NCBI GenBank assembly: GCA_013396635.1
Contig: WBMW01005106.1
Span: 620,001-684,000 of the forward strand
From: Penelope pileata
Taxonomy: Eukaryota > Chordata > Aves > Galliformes > Cracidae
Reading direction: 5' to 3'
Length of the DNA: 64,000 nucleotides
The notes under the pieces are model-generated. The model ran no database searches. It saw only the letters and a program-made list of their open reading frames with translations, and was not told the DNA's origin. The position numbers and the translations under genes are program-made. Of this stretch, positions 40,801-55,800 are shown in pieces. Numbering within the stretch: the stretch's first letter is position 1; every line of letters begins with the position of its first letter.

Positions 40801-43800
40801 ATTCTTGTGGGGCCTTATTTTTCAAGGTGCCAGGCACAGCAAAACTCTGCTTCCCAGGCTTTATTAGAAAGTGTGTGTAAACATTGCTTTATATTGCAAG
40901 CAGTCAGTATAATGTAAGCTATGTGAATTTTGGAGGTAAGGGATAGGTTTAGAAAATTACAAGTAGAATTTTGTAGAGAGGACCAAAGTTTTTATTTTTA
41001 GTTCACATTGATTCCTTCTGTGCGTTCTATGTAACTAACTGGCTGGATTGTGAGATCTAAGTTTCAAAAAAGATGTGCATACAAAAATATATTCACACAC
41101 AGAGGTTTCTCTTGCTGGTTAGCTGCAGAGTACTTCTGATCTTTGTGAAATGCACTGGGTCTGTCCTTTGAAGCTGAGGAAGCCACAAGAGGGCAAACTT
41201 TTCATGTTGACATTAAACATCATTGTTGGGTTAATTGGTGCTTCACAAAATAATCTGTTCAGTTCTGCTGTTCTTGCTTTTTGTGTCTTAAGTATTAAAC
41301 TGATACCAGTACATCAGTAATTTACAGTAATTTAAGGTACCACTGCCTGAAATACTTTTAAGAATTTTAAGGCTGTCGAACAGATTTTGATTGCTAAGTG
41401 TATTGCAGAAGTAATGACACTGAGTGTTTCTCAAGACCAAACTTTTCACAGCTAGAAACAGCACTGAACAATGAATGTGGAAATCATTGAATGTTTATGA
41501 AAATATCTAACAGATCATAAAGAATCTGTAAATCACTTCGTAAAAATTGAGAAGTGTTTGATCCTCCAGCTTTCACTTAATTCATTTATGGCAGAGCCCT
41601 GAGTGCATTACCCCTCTCTAATCTTCTATTTATGCTAATGAAGATAATTTAGTACATGTTATATTAATCAGAACTATTTTTCTTCTGTCAAAATGTTATC
41701 ACAAGTGAATGATTGTCTGGTTCATATTTGTAGCTGTCTCTAGAGAGTGGTTCATAAGACACAACTATTGATCTTACTAACTTAAGGTGTGCTGCCACTG
41801 ATCTGAAATGCCTTGAAAAGATGTCACCTCATTCACTTTGTGAAACAGTTCAGAATTGTGTAGCTAACTGAGGTGTGCTAAGCATGATGCTGTAATGTTA
41901 ATGCTTTTTATGGATTATTTTATTTAATACTTAATTTATAAGCAAATCAACCTTTGTCACCTCATTTTCATGTTTAAGCTAAGTACTGATTAGCTGTGTG
42001 GTGAGCAAAGATGACTCGGCAGATTGGAAAAAATGAAATTTGTTTTAAAATGAAAACTAGTGAAATGATTGTGAGCACATAGAATGAGAATGTATTTGGG
42101 GGGAGTTTTTTAGAAACTTCTAGTACAGTATTCTGCCTTAAATAAAAGAAGTATTTCAGTCAGTCCTTCATGCAGTCTGTGTGTCTTAGATTTGTTCACA
42201 GTTATTTACTGAAAAAATAACAACTAGCTTCACGTGAAAATTCAACTGAGTTTTTGTAATAGTTTCCAGATTTGAAATCAGTCTTAGAACTAAAAGCTAA
42301 AAGCTGAATTTTAGAACTTAGGTAACAAGAGTTGCTATTAATGTTGCCTCAGTTCCAACTCACTGTTAACATAGTAAAAGGATTCAATTTTTCCCTTTCA
42401 TCTAGCGCTTTATTCAGTATCTGGCGTCCAGAAACACGTTGTTCAATTTGAGCAATTTCCTAGACAAAAGTGGATTGCAAGGTAAGGTATCCTTTTCATG
42501 AAATATTAGTGATGTGCATGCAGACAGTAAACACAACTCTGTAATTTTGATGAAACTTGTCACTGAAGAAGCAATTTTTGTACATTTTAGTCTAGACTGC
42601 TTTTTTTGATTTAGAGTGCTGCTATGGTGTGACAAATTGTGTGCTGGAGCAATTTGTTGCATCTGTTTTAGAAAGGACTTGCTGTAAATGCTTCTAGCTT
42701 CTTTAGTTACACAGATCTGAATTAGCATTTTTGTGATTTCTGGAATTAATCTCTTCATTTTAAGAGGTACATTTTGATTAGTAAATTAAATTTCAAAATG
42801 CATCATACATTCATACGTTATGTCAGTGAGATGTGTTATTGTATTAAGAAGAAACAATTTCAAAATTGTTCAAAGGTCATTCCAACGATCTTTGAGACCA
42901 ATTCTATAGGTAGATAAGTTTTTACTTGGTTCAGATTTTTCAACTAAAATGTTATTCCAAACTTGCACTGCAGTTCAGCACAGCTCTGATCATACATGCA
43001 GCTGTCTTCTTTTCTTTTTTCCTTCTGAGGTAGTTTCCTTCCTTCTGCATTGCTTTTTATATAACTAGTTGTAATTTTTGCAGCAGGTGTACTAAAGCAG
43101 GTACAGTGGGTGACAGCAGCCTTCTCAGTGACAGCCAAATGGAATCATTTTGAGTCTTAATTTCCATGCTGCCAATATAAATTATGAACAGATCTCTTCT
43201 TGGCCTGTATCCTTACGAAAGATTTTGATAACTATCAGTCTGTTGCCACTGTTTTAACAACAGTGGAATTACCATCACTTCTTATTTCCTTCAATGCCAT
43301 TTCTTTTTTTCAGTTATAAATGAGAGAATGTATTGTGCAGTTGATGCAACCATCTTCATGAATGCTTTTTTTCGGTGGTAGTTTCTTTTTTAGTAGGAGG
43401 GAACTTGCATAAATCACTTCTTGCTTTTGGAAGTAATTTCCCTAGGGAGTGAAGTATAAGCTTGTATGTCAGTTAGGTCTTCTACATACTTGGAGTATTA
43501 CCTGTTAGATTTACATGCTGAATGCAATGACATGCACTGGTCTTGGTAACACAGGCTGGTTAACTGTACAAATCCAGGCAAGAACATAATGAAGCTTTTT
43601 GCTTTAATATCTTGCACTTTTAGAGTAAGATTTCTGTTCTTTAATTGACAAGGTGAGTAATAAGGTTCTGAAACTTTTTTTTTAGGCTATGACATGTCAA
43701 CGTTTATCAGGCGGTATAGCAGATACCTGAATGAAAAGGCAGTTTCCTATAGACAGGTGGCTTTTGACTTCACAAAAGTAAAAAGAGGGTAAGAACTGCT

Positions 43801-46800
43801 TTTTGTTTTGCTTGCCTTGAGATTTTGTCTTGCTTCCTTCTGTAAGTAAAGCAGGAAATACCAATGTTGTTTAAAGCTCAATGCTGTGTGCATAAAAATA
43901 TTGGTGAAATTACAAAGTTGTGTCTGGTTTTCTCACTGAGATGTCCCATGACACACACAGGCTCAACTTTCCTGTGGTGTACAATGACAATATTTTCCTT
44001 GAGTTATTGTAAGTTACTTGTTGTAAACTTCAATACATAGAAACGAGAAAGAAATGTGCATCAGAGTATTAAAAAACAAAAAAAACAAAGCAAACAAAAA
44101 ACTTGGATAAATCTCCTGTGATACATCGTGAAGTTGCTTTGCCTTGCATGCAGTGTAGGGGACAGCAGTTTGTTTGTGCACATGTTGAAATACCAGTATT
44201 TAGTGAAACACTCCTCGTGTTTCTGTTTTTGTCCCAGAATATCTGTGTGAAGTTGACAACCTTTGTAAAGGTAGTGCAGCTCATACTTGTGAAAAGATAT
44301 TGTGGTAGTTTCCATTCTGAGTTTGTCTACAGGGATTAATATTTTCCTTTGAAAGAGAGCTCTGTCAAGAGAAACTGATCACTTGAGGCTATGAGGTACC
44401 TCTTCTACACATCAAATGACAGTGTACAGCACCAGTAATTGGATAACTTGTGTGTTATTAATTAGTAGATCTCCTCCATTAGAAATGCCAGAGAGGGTGT
44501 ACTGTTGATGGCTGAAAATCTTTCCTCCTTTGTTCATCATTTCTGTAAGCAGCACTTTTTGAAGTTTTAAAACAGTTTTACATTTGAGCATCCTTTGTCT
44601 GCTAAAATTTTAATTCTTAAATCACCCACAAGAATCTCAGTTTGTTAAGTGGGGGTTAACCACAGTAGTGGACTGCATAATGCTCTCTTGGCCTGAGAAC
44701 ACCATCCAAATCCCTTATGCCTCATTGCTAATACTGCACAGCCCATTTTATTTTAAACTGTAACGATAATCCCAGCATTCCTTTTTGCATTCAGAGATGG
44801 GAGTCCCAACAACACAAAACGTGGCCTTTGCCACGTACCAGGTGTGTGTGTGGTCAGGTGGCTGCAGAAGCACTACAGATCTACAGCTGTTTTATAGTCA
44901 GGTGCTTTAAGTCTAAAAAAGTGAATTATTTAGCCTACAGCATGTGCCTGAAGGTTCTTCCACAAGCAAGCAGAAATAACTGTTCTGGGGGTGGCAATCT
45001 GTTGGTTCCACACCTCAGTCTTTTTCAGGGCTCTGCACACATGCCCTGTCACACGAGGTTTGTTGCAGTTGCTGTTGGCTGTTAGGAGGGAGAACACTGC
45101 TCGAGTAGAAAGCTGAAAACAGCCAGCTCCCCGTTGCCTTCCAGGCTGGAGAACAGCCACAGCCTATTCTGTGCAGATGCAATTTGAGGCTTGCACTTCC
45201 AGGAAATGTTTGGTTTGCTGTGTGCATGCTGATGAACTTGTAAGGCTGTCTGATTTGTCTTACAGATAGCAGTTGGTTGTTGTCACTGAAGTGATTTAAT
45301 CTCTTCCTTGGTTGTTGCTTTTCTTGGGTATTTTTTAGTCTTTCAATGTTTTTTTCAAATGCATAGGAAAATAACTGTTGATTCTGAGCAATTATTAAAT
45401 GACCAAATGTTGATAGTTTGACTTAAAAACAAGTATCGTGTAGTCTATAATTCTTCTGGAAAAGCTGGAAAAACGTACTGTGTTGGTTTTTCTTATTGCT
45501 TTCAGTTAAAAAAAAAAATAATCTAGACTGACAAGAAATAATAATAAAGTGATTGGAAAAAGCACAGATAAAACTGTACTTCAGAAAAGACCTTCAGTGT
45601 TGGTTGTTTGGGGTTTTTTGGTTACTTGATGTATTGTAACTGAGATATTTCTAAATAATATCAGCTTCTTTCCCTCAGAATAATTTCTTGGAGTTGTATT
45701 TTGGTTAAAAATCACGACTTTTATACACTGTAGTGATTACAATTGTACTGGCCAAACAGCATTCTTAAACATCAAGATGTCTGCTTTGTATGACCATACA
45801 AATTTAAATGTTTTCAGTGACCTGTTTTATTTTCTACATTGTTTCTCACTAACAATTGCTTTCAAAATTCACTTGGAGAATTTTCTTTTGTTTTGCACAA
45901 CAGGGCTGATGGAGTGATGAGAACAATGAGCACAGAAAAACTCCTAAAAACTGTTCCAATTATACAGAATCAGATGGATGCACTTCTGGACTTCAATGTA
46001 AGTTTAGCAATGTGTACACATCAAACCCATTGGATTTGTTGTACAAGCTTGTAAAATAGGTCAAGATCATAGATCTTGAACCTGGCTCCATATTCCTCTG
46101 TGTTATCTGCAGAACTTGAAGAGCAAAATGCATTTTGTTCATTGACATACCCCCAAGAAACCAGAAAAAAAAAATGGTGCTTACTGAAGAGAATACTTCA
46201 TACTAAATCAGTGTTATTAGAAAATGTATATGATTAACAGCTGTTTGTACATGTAGAAGTTGATTATGTCTGCCCTCTGTCTTTTTAGTTGTGTTAACAT
46301 TAACATTAGTCTGCCAAAGTGATTGAATTTATTTTCTACTGAGAGATTGTGTGTAGATGAGCTCTTCTGTTTACCTTCCATTAACTGCCAATGGGAAAGC
46401 ATGCCTTTGGATAGAGTACAGAAGTTCAACGCAGTTTTCCAATAAGGGATCAATTCAGTTAATTTAACTTTTTTCTGATCTTCCTAGGTCAATAGCAATG
46501 AGCTTACAAATGGTGTAATTAATGCTGCCTTCATGCTTCTCTTCAAAGATGCCATTAGACTGTTTGCGGCATATAACGAGGGGATTATTAACCTCTTGGG
46601 TAAATATAACTGCTTTCTGCAATGCTCAGTTTTGGGGAGGGAGCTCAGTAAACCATTGCAAGTGTCTGCTCTTTTTTTTTTTTGTGAACCTGAAGTAGTA
46701 TTACTGTAAAACACCAAAATATTGTAGATTTCCCCAAGTCAATGCATGCTCTGTAGGGATCGGTACCTTTCTGAAAGCAAAGTCAATTCAAGATTTTCTT

Positions 46801-49800
46801 ATATTGTTTTAAATACTGTTTGTCTCAAACTGCTTGGCAAACGTGAGCAATGATATTGATGTTTTTTTAAAAAAAAAAATCATGATCATATTTTGTGCAT
46901 TTTTAAATGGAGTATGTTATCAGTTACGAATTTGCAATAAGTATTGGTGATTGCTTGGCTTTTGAAGCTTTAATATTGGTTGGTTTTAATAATTGGTTGG
47001 CTCATTTCTAGAACATAGCATGGATTTTAGGAGAAATTGATTTCCTACTTCTGGTTCTTACGCCTGTACACACTGGAGATGTGAGGGAGCCTGAATCTAG
47101 AAATAATTTCGTTGAAAGTAGTCTGCTGATTTACCTGTTAGTTGAATTCTGTCATTAGATCAAGCTATCTGATTGCTGCTATTACACATTGCTTGCAAAA
47201 TGGAAAGTAAAACCCAACATTAGTGTGAAGGACAGTCGTGCTTCCAGTCTCAAGTCCCTGACTGGTTCTTTTCTCTTCGTTATAAGAACTTGCGTGCAGT
47301 TGCTTGATTCATGTTTTGACTGAAGCTTAAAATAGAAACAGGCCTGAAAGCACTATTTCAAGAAGGCAGGGTGGAACCCTCCACTTTCAGTACCAGTATT
47401 TTCCAATCTGTTGCATGCCACTGTAGGCAGCACTATAAAAAGAGGCATCAGTCTTGCAGAAAATACCAAAATCTTGCCTGATAGGTGGCTACTTGAATAG
47501 ACTTGTGACTGCCCTACCATAAAATTGCTTTTTTTACAAGGAAGATGAATTCACATTTTTTTGGTGACCTATTCTTAGACCTGACTATCCTCTTCAGGGT
47601 GCTTATGCTTGTGGGAGATCTAGCACCTGCCAGGTAAGGTGTAACTGCATGCAGATGGTCATTAGTTCATGTTTGATGGAGCTTTTGTCATTTGGTATGA
47701 GTTAGGCATAGTGACTTCTGCAGTTAACACAGCAAAACAAATCTGCAGGCATTTTCTGTTTGTCTTGTTTTATATGCTTTTACTTTGAAATACACACAAG
47801 AACTATGCAGGGTGCTTGTTTCCTTGTTTAATGCGAGTGTTTTTGCTGTTTTTAGAAAAATACTTTGATATGAAAAAGAACCAGTGTAAAGAAGGCCTTG
47901 ATATATATAAGAAGTTCCTCACTAGAATGACACGGATCTCAGAGTTCCTCAAAGTTGCAGAGGTAAACCAGTCAGCCAAACATTACCTTGTATTTGAAAG
48001 AGCTTATTTTCTCATAAACCAGATACTGCTTCCTTTCAGCCTGCCTGATTTCATTTCCATCAAGGTGCCTTCTTGACAGTCTCTGTCCTTGTGATTAGTT
48101 CATTTGAGGATTGTGTTGAAAAACCTGGCTACAAAATACTTGTATATTTATATGTTCTCCTTAAGCAAAAGATAAATCAGTGTTTTAAAGCTTCCTTAGT
48201 TTCATAATATCGTTAGCAATCTTTGAAAAAGAGCCTTGTTGCAAACTAGGTGATCATCTGCTACTTTCTGTGTATTCTAGCTTGAAACCTACAATTCTGT
48301 TGTCTTAAGGTTTAGAAGAAATAACAGCTCAACAAATAAGAAATTGAGATAAGTAAGCATGTCTTAGCTAAATTGTGTACTCATAAAGGGAGAAATCAGT
48401 CACCTTGCAAAATGGTTTGTTAGTGTATTTAGTCTGATGCATTCTGAAGTATTGTTGAAATGTACTAAAATGAAGAAAATTCTCAGTTGTGACGTGCTGC
48501 TGCTCGTTTTGCTTTCTTTATTCATAACTTTTTTGCAAAAAGCTGAGCAGTAAAGCCGAGTTCACTTTGTCTCAGTTGATAGAGTATTAATCTTTCTACT
48601 GTAACAGCGTACATCCTGCTGCAGAACATTTTGTTTGTACACTTTAGAAAACAGCAATAGCTTTTAAGGAAAGCTTCTTCAAAACACTTTGAAGGTTCTT
48701 TATTTTAGCAATTACATCCCTGTATTGGAAGGTTTGAGAACTTGCCCCATGATTTGTGGGACAGGCAAGGTCTCCAGCCTTACAATTCTGAACTACTTGA
48801 TTCTCAGTTTTGTTTCCAAGGTTGCATCTGTTAAAGTCTCTAGCAATGCCTATTTCTAATGTGCATGCATTTAACAAAAGAATTTACTGTAACCAGCCAT
48901 TCAGATTATCAATACTTGAAATGTACAGATTTATGCTATTTATGTGATTTCATCTTTGTTTGCTTTTTGAGCATCTCTGCCTTTACCAAATGTAAACAGC
49001 TTCTAAAGCTTATTTGTTTTATTACAGCAAGTTGGAATTGACAGAGGAGACATACCAGACCTTTCCCAGGTAGATAAACCTATTATGTATTTGTCAGTAC
49101 ATGTCTGTTCTGAAATTGCATAATCAGAGAAACTTGGCATTATAGCATTCACTTATGCTTTCTTGCATACATTGTCACCAAGTTATTTGTGATTAAATCC
49201 AACCTGTGTCAGAGCCTGGCTTTCATATGCAGTGATGCTATTGTAAAATGTTAGAGGCCATTTATTTCACACTCTAATTGAGTTTTGTGACAGTGTAATT
49301 TCCATCATGCTCAAAAATGCAATTTGTCTCTGTAAGTTCACATAATGAAGCTTTTACATGATGTTATGAAGCTAAAAGTTTTAGCAAGCTTGCTTTTGGC
49401 TACAAGCCCATTGAAATAGTTTCTGAAGGTTTGCAGAGCATGCACATAGAGAAGACTTGAGGTGCAATTCCCTTCTTAGTCTCTAGAAATACTGCCTGCT
49501 TCTGATTCTGCTTACTGTTTCCTAGCTGTTAATTTTAACATCTCTTGACATATTTCAGTACTTATCGGTGAGTCACTTTGGCACAGAATAATGTAGTGAT
49601 GAGACTACAGCACCTTATATTTAAAGTAATTAAGTATCTATTGGATACCAAGATGTGACATAAGCATTTTGAGTTGTTCTACCGGTTGCCTTTCAATTGC
49701 GTTGTCTTAAAGTCTTAACTACTGACATGCTTTATCTTAGATTTTTTCCTGTCTGTTCCCTGTTGTCCCTTTATAGGCACCAAGTAGCCTTCTTGATGCT

Positions 49801-52800
49801 TTGGAGCAACATTTAGCTTCTCTAGAAGGAAAGAAAATCAAAGATTCCACAGCTGCAAGCAGGTGCTTATGCCCATGTCCTTCTAAAAAAAAAAAGTTCA
49901 ATCAAATGTTAAGTCCATTATTTTTGAACTCCATTATAAATAAAGTTTGTGTAGGCTTTGTTGAAGATTGTATTGTATTAGTAATGGTAGAATAGAGATT
50001 TTTGATATGTCTTGCTGAGTACTTCAGACAATTTCTTTCAGGTCAACAAAAATAAAATCTAAGGAGCTGCAAAGGCTTGCTGTAGAATCCCTCATGTAGC
50101 AGTTAAACTTGCAACATCTAATCTTGAACTTCTGAAGAGAAGCTAGTTGTTTTTTAATGTACTGCCTGTGAATCCTCATTTTATGCTAATAATGAGACTT
50201 TTTAAGATATGCAGCATTTATTTATGAATGTCCTTAGACTCTTCTATCTCAACTGTAATCCTTTGTCAGAAGCAAAAAAAAAAAAAAAAACTTCCACAAG
50301 GCGTTGAATTAAAAATGGTTGCTTGAAGTAGTAGGAGATTAAGGCATTCACTGGTTTTTGAATGCTTGCTAAAACACAAAGTACAATCTAGAGAAATCCT
50401 CTAGGCAAATGACTTCATTATGTTGGAATAAAAGAAGCTTAACACTGAGGGACGGGGGGAAGACTTGCAAAATTAGATATCATCTAACATGCAATAAAGA
50501 AATGCTAAGGCCCTAATGTTTTACATGTTCTCTTGTTATGGTAGTGGCAATTTTAGGACTGGATCGCTGTTTTGCTAGCTTTTGTCAGGTTACTTTAGTC
50601 TATTTTAGAAGTGTTTGACTTAAATCTTTTCTGCATGCTTTTAAAAATAAGTTTGTTTTTCCTCTGCAGTATACTAGTTGCATTGATGGTTTCTTAACTA
50701 AATCTATTAAATTAGCAACAGTTGGAATTGGAGGCTATGCTATCAGAGATTCTTGTGGATCTGCACATATCTTTGCTGTCTTCCTATTGGCCTAAGATAA
50801 AAGCTTCAGACATGAATTTCTGTGATGGATTTTTGGGGGAAAATTTGGTGCGCAGAAGTGGATGGTGTCATTTCTCTGCATTTTTATTTTGCACTTCATA
50901 TACTGTCTCTTAGTGAAACTCATCACTTTGGGTTGTACAGTGAAATAACCAGTCTTTCAAAGAGTTCAAAAGGAGACTGAGCAGGAGGGTGGGTACAGGT
51001 GAAGTGCTCTTCACGTTCTCACGTGCTCCTGTCATGTGTCACCTATTAACAGCCAGCTTTTTTCTGGTCCGATTACTTTAGGGCTACCACCCTTTCCAAT
51101 GCAGTTTCTTCCCTTGCAAGCACTGGCCTGTCTCTCACTAAAGTTGATGAAAGGGAAAAACAAGCTGCATTAGAGGAAGAACAGGCTCGCTTGAAAGCTT
51201 TAAAGGTAAGTATACATAGCTTTTAACTCAAAACACTTTTTCTGTGCTCTTATTGATAGTTTATTAAGATTCTTGAAGGAGCAGAGCAAAAAGCCAAAGT
51301 TATAGATACTGAATGTGTACTGCTGGCAAAGTGCTGGAGGTAGACTCTTAGGTGCATATACCATATGAATATTATATGCCATACATATATATTCACATAC
51401 CATGTGAAGGATTTGTGAAGAAACATTTCTGAAGGATTTGAGGCACCACTGACTCCAGTAACTATCTTATTTAAGAAACTGACACATTATTGTGCGAAAT
51501 AATTAAAAAGGCATCTTTTAAGTTTTGTTTTACTTGCCTCCAAATTCATATACACAAATATTGTTTCTGGATTTCTTATGCCAGCTCACTTTCCCAACAG
51601 GAGCAACGTCTAAAAGAACTTGCAAAGAAACCTCATACCTCTTTAACAACTGCAGCTTCTCCTGTGTCGACTGCAGCAGGAAGTATAATGACTACACCAG
51701 CCATTGACATTTTTTCTACTCCTAGCTCTTCAAACAGGTTTGTTTCAATGATGTTGCTTCACTGTGAGATGGGGTACAGTCAGGGTTTCATCTACACTTC
51801 TGTGGCATGTACATTGAGGAAGGTTGTTTGGGTGTAGAGTTGATTAATGATATGAAAATAAATGCTTTGTATAATGCAAATGGAAAAAAAGCCGATTGCC
51901 GTTAAAAAACAATGTAGAAAATGTCTTTATCCTCCATTTGCAGAGTATCTTCTGATTAAAAACTAACTGCTCACAGGCCTTGTAGCTGTTGATAGGCAAG
52001 CCAGGCAGTTGGAAGCATAAAATACATACGTTATGCCCCTGAAGAACCTTACAAGTTAGTTTAGGAAAAGTAGGAAAACTCGATACGGGAGGTCGTAAAG
52101 GTAACACAGAATTTTCATGTTGCGTTTCTAGATCTTTAAAAGTGGAGTGATAGTAAATGTCCTTGGTAGATTTTCAGAAAAAGGAAAGCCTGAAACAGGA
52201 TTGGAAAGGAGAGGAAGGTTTTGCAGTCCTGAGTTGTATCTGGAACATCTGTCTGCAAGAACTTGCAAAGATAGTGCGAGAGTACTCACTGCACACTAAT
52301 CCTGATGGTTGACTGGCAGGAACTATATGAATAAGTGTGTGAGTTTCATTCTATAAAAAACCTGTCAAAATAGTAGCAGGGAGTACAGTGCTTCTATGAG
52401 TACAGACGGAGGAAATAACTCTCCAAGGGCGTATTTCGCATCGGATTTGATCATAGATGAAATCATAGAACAGCTTGGGTTGGAAGGGACCTTAAAAGTC
52501 CATTCAGCTCCAACTCCCTGCTGTTGAGTGGGTGCCCCCCACCAGATCAGGCTGCCCAGGGCCCAGTCCAACCTGGCCTTGAACACCTCCAGGGGGTGGG
52601 GCACCCACAGTTTCTGTGGGCAGTTTATGCCAATGCCTTGCCACCCTCTGAGTTTAAAACCATTCCCCCTCGTCCTATCGCTATCAAATGGAGCGAAACA
52701 GCTCCCTCCTGTCTATAAGCCCCCTTCAAGTACTGGAAGACTGTAATGAGGTCTCCCTGGAGCCTTCTCCAGGCTGAAGAAACCTGGCTCCTCAGCCTGT

Positions 52801-55800
52801 CTTCATAGGAGAGATTTTCCAGCCCTCTAATTATCTTTGTGGCCTCGTCTGGACCTGCTCCAACAGCTCCACATCCTTCTTGTGCTGGGGGCCCCAGGCC
52901 TGGATGCAGGACTCCAGATAGGGCCTCATGAGAGCAGAGCAGAGGGGGACAATCCCCTCCGTCTGCCTGCTGCCACCCCTCTGTTGGTGCAGCTCAGAGT
53001 GCTGTTGCCCTTTTGGACTGCGAGTGCACACTGCTGGCTCATGCATCCTAAACCTGCAGAAGGACTGTTTAGTTTCATTAGATTTCATGCAAGAATCCAC
53101 TTGCCCTCTTTTACTTTTTGCTGTTCTTTAAAAGCAATCAGCACTTATACAGCCTTCTTTCCCCTCTAGGAAGCTATTGCAGGAAGTTACTTGACGTGAC
53201 ATATGTAAAAAACAGCTGAATCATGTATAAGGAACCAGAGAGTCTGGCAGTGTTCATAACTGAAAAGCTTCCCTGCAAATTGTTTAAATCGCTTTTTAGA
53301 GGCCAAAATATTTGAAATAGCAGTATGCATTGAACTAGAAACTCTGAATGCCTGATCTTCCTTCTTAAAAGGTCTGAAACAAAAACATTTGATGAAAGCT
53401 GCTTCAAATGGCTAGAAATGCTTCATGCTGAAGACAAGAGCATTTTCTTTTGAAAAACAAATGCTAGTTTGTCTTTGTTTAAATTCAGCTGCTGGCAGCG
53501 ATGAGCAAAGAACAGATTGTACAGCAGAAGCTGCCACGAAGTGGATTTGTTGGATTGCAAGTTCAGTTGCTTGCTACTGGATGGAATGTTTCTGATTAAT
53601 CACTATCGTTAACAATCTTTACTTGAAAATGAGCATGACTCTCTTCACAGTACAGGGCTGTGCTAGGCAGTGTGACTTTTTAATAGGAGCAGTGGTAGCA
53701 AAATGTTATTTTTGATCTCTGCTGAAATGAAATAGTAAAAACTATTACACAATCAGCTGGTTCAGTAAGAGGATATGCAGAGATGTGGGATGTCCCTTCT
53801 AGCCTTTAAGCTCTGTGCCAGTCTCATTTCAAAAGATCCTTGGATGCTACAGTGACTCAGCTGTTGTCCATAGTAGGAGCCATATGTGCAAATTTTGGTT
53901 CATTTTACATGCTGAAAACTTCTGGGAGAACACCAATGCTCCGTTTTTATTTCATCTTTTTTGCAAGTGAAATTTAGAATATAAAATGAGTTCTTTGCTA
54001 GATGATGAGTTTTATTGTTCCTGTTACTGTTAGTCATTGTAACAGTTGTTTAAGATTTCCCTCTTCTTTTCCATATGTTCTTGGATCTCAGCTGGGTTTT
54101 GAGTAGCCTAATAGGCACATTTAAATGAGTGTTCATTCACAGGACTGATGTCACTGCAGCAGCTGACAAAGTGTTCCAAGGCTTCTGTTTAGTTTTCCCC
54201 GAAGTTCTTTAATAGGTCACGGATCAAAGCCAGTTTCTCAGCAGTGGTTGATAGATCTGACTTGTTGAATTGAGGTGTAACTTTGTTGTAACCCATTTAA
54301 ATTAAATTTCATCAGTTAGCTCTTCCACTGTGGGACTTCTGGAAGGTTATGCTAAAAGCTACTGAAGATCATTAAACTCACAATGTTTTAGCCCTGGTGT
54401 TAGGCTCCTGAGGAAGATGGGGAGCTGGTTATCTTAGTTTTAGACAGCGTAGGCAAAAGTTGCTTGGTATAACAGAGCTTACTAAGCTTACACTTTCCTA
54501 CAAAACAGAATGTGAAATTGGGTAGACTTCATGATTATGGCTTAGTTTTATCAGATTTTCTAACATCTAGTTTGTTACAGGGCTTTCTTTGCTGTTGACA
54601 GTTGCCAGTATTTGCCTTGCATTGAAAACTGTGATTCAGCTCAAACAGTTGTGTTAATTTGTCATTGTAGCACTTCAAAGCTGCCAAATGATCTACTTGA
54701 TTTGCAGCCAACTTTTCATCCATCTGTACATCCAATTTCTGCTGCTCCACAAGTAGGAAGTACCTGGGGAGGTAAGAATTCTGAATCAGATGAAAGTTGT
54801 AATTGCTATGACTGTATTCCCTAGTCTGTGAGCTGCTTCTTCCACAAATATTTGTGAAGAGAACTTGCAAAGACAAATTGAACGTGGGTTAAGGGAGCTG
54901 AGAAAAAGTCAGATCTGGGTACAGATTAAAACAGTGTAGAAGCATGTGGTTATTACAAGCAATCTTGATTTAAGAGTTGTTAACAGAAGTGTTCCTTTAG
55001 TCACTGAGCAGCCCAGTCAGCCTCGTAACTGCTTCACGTAGTGAGCCGCAGAAACTTAGCAGTGAGAATTCATTTCTGTGAAGATGTCTGTTGGATATTG
55101 AACTCTACTGCACACTGAATACAGAATTTCTCAAATCACTGTTCTAAATGGTCTGAAGTTAAATCAGTTTTGCAGGTTGTAATGGATGAGGCCAGAAAAG
55201 AGGCAATTGTGAGACGTCTATAGAAAGCAAGACAATCCAAATTTAGGTTTTGAGAGCAAAACAAAGCACCTCTGAAATACAGCAGAGAACTTGTATTCAA
55301 CTACAAAAGCAAATTAGCTGTGGCTGAAGAGGGGCTGAATGAGATGTTAGGTCATCTCACTGATACAGTCATGCCCTTAAAGCAGGGCGGTAAGGCAAGA
55401 GTGTTCTACAAAGTCGTGAATGTTACTTCAAGGTTAGTTAGTCAAAGCAGTCACCATTCATCTCTTCGCTGCATTGCAATGTTCCAGGATACTTTTGGTA
55501 TAGGTAACAGGTATTGGTTGCTTGCACTGTTGGCTATACTGATGAGAGATTGAAAATCCCTTGTAAAGCTCTTTTTATTTTCTATGTAAGTGATGCTTGC
55601 TTCAAATTTTACTGTCTTATTATGTGGCTATTACCAGATAACTTTTTATATGTTGTGGAAAAATGGGAGTTGCTGCTTCAGAAAGCTTTATAGGCATTGG
55701 AATAATACTGTTCTGAAACTTCATTTCCCTTTATGAGCTACAGCTTTTCCTAAAGGTCTTTCTGGTGATCTAACTTAGCTTTGTAATAAGCAGTGTATGT

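Larger units (their letters stand above)
40377..51600 (+). other. PICALM: PICALM introns 2-10
   Basis: Nine short introns lie between exons 2 and 11, of about 2029, 1204, 2115, 490, 1256, 1065, 707, 1219 and 395 bases. All are GT-AG. They are AT-rich, contain homopolymer runs, and hold no recognised transposable element or additional gene. Confidence 0.85.
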
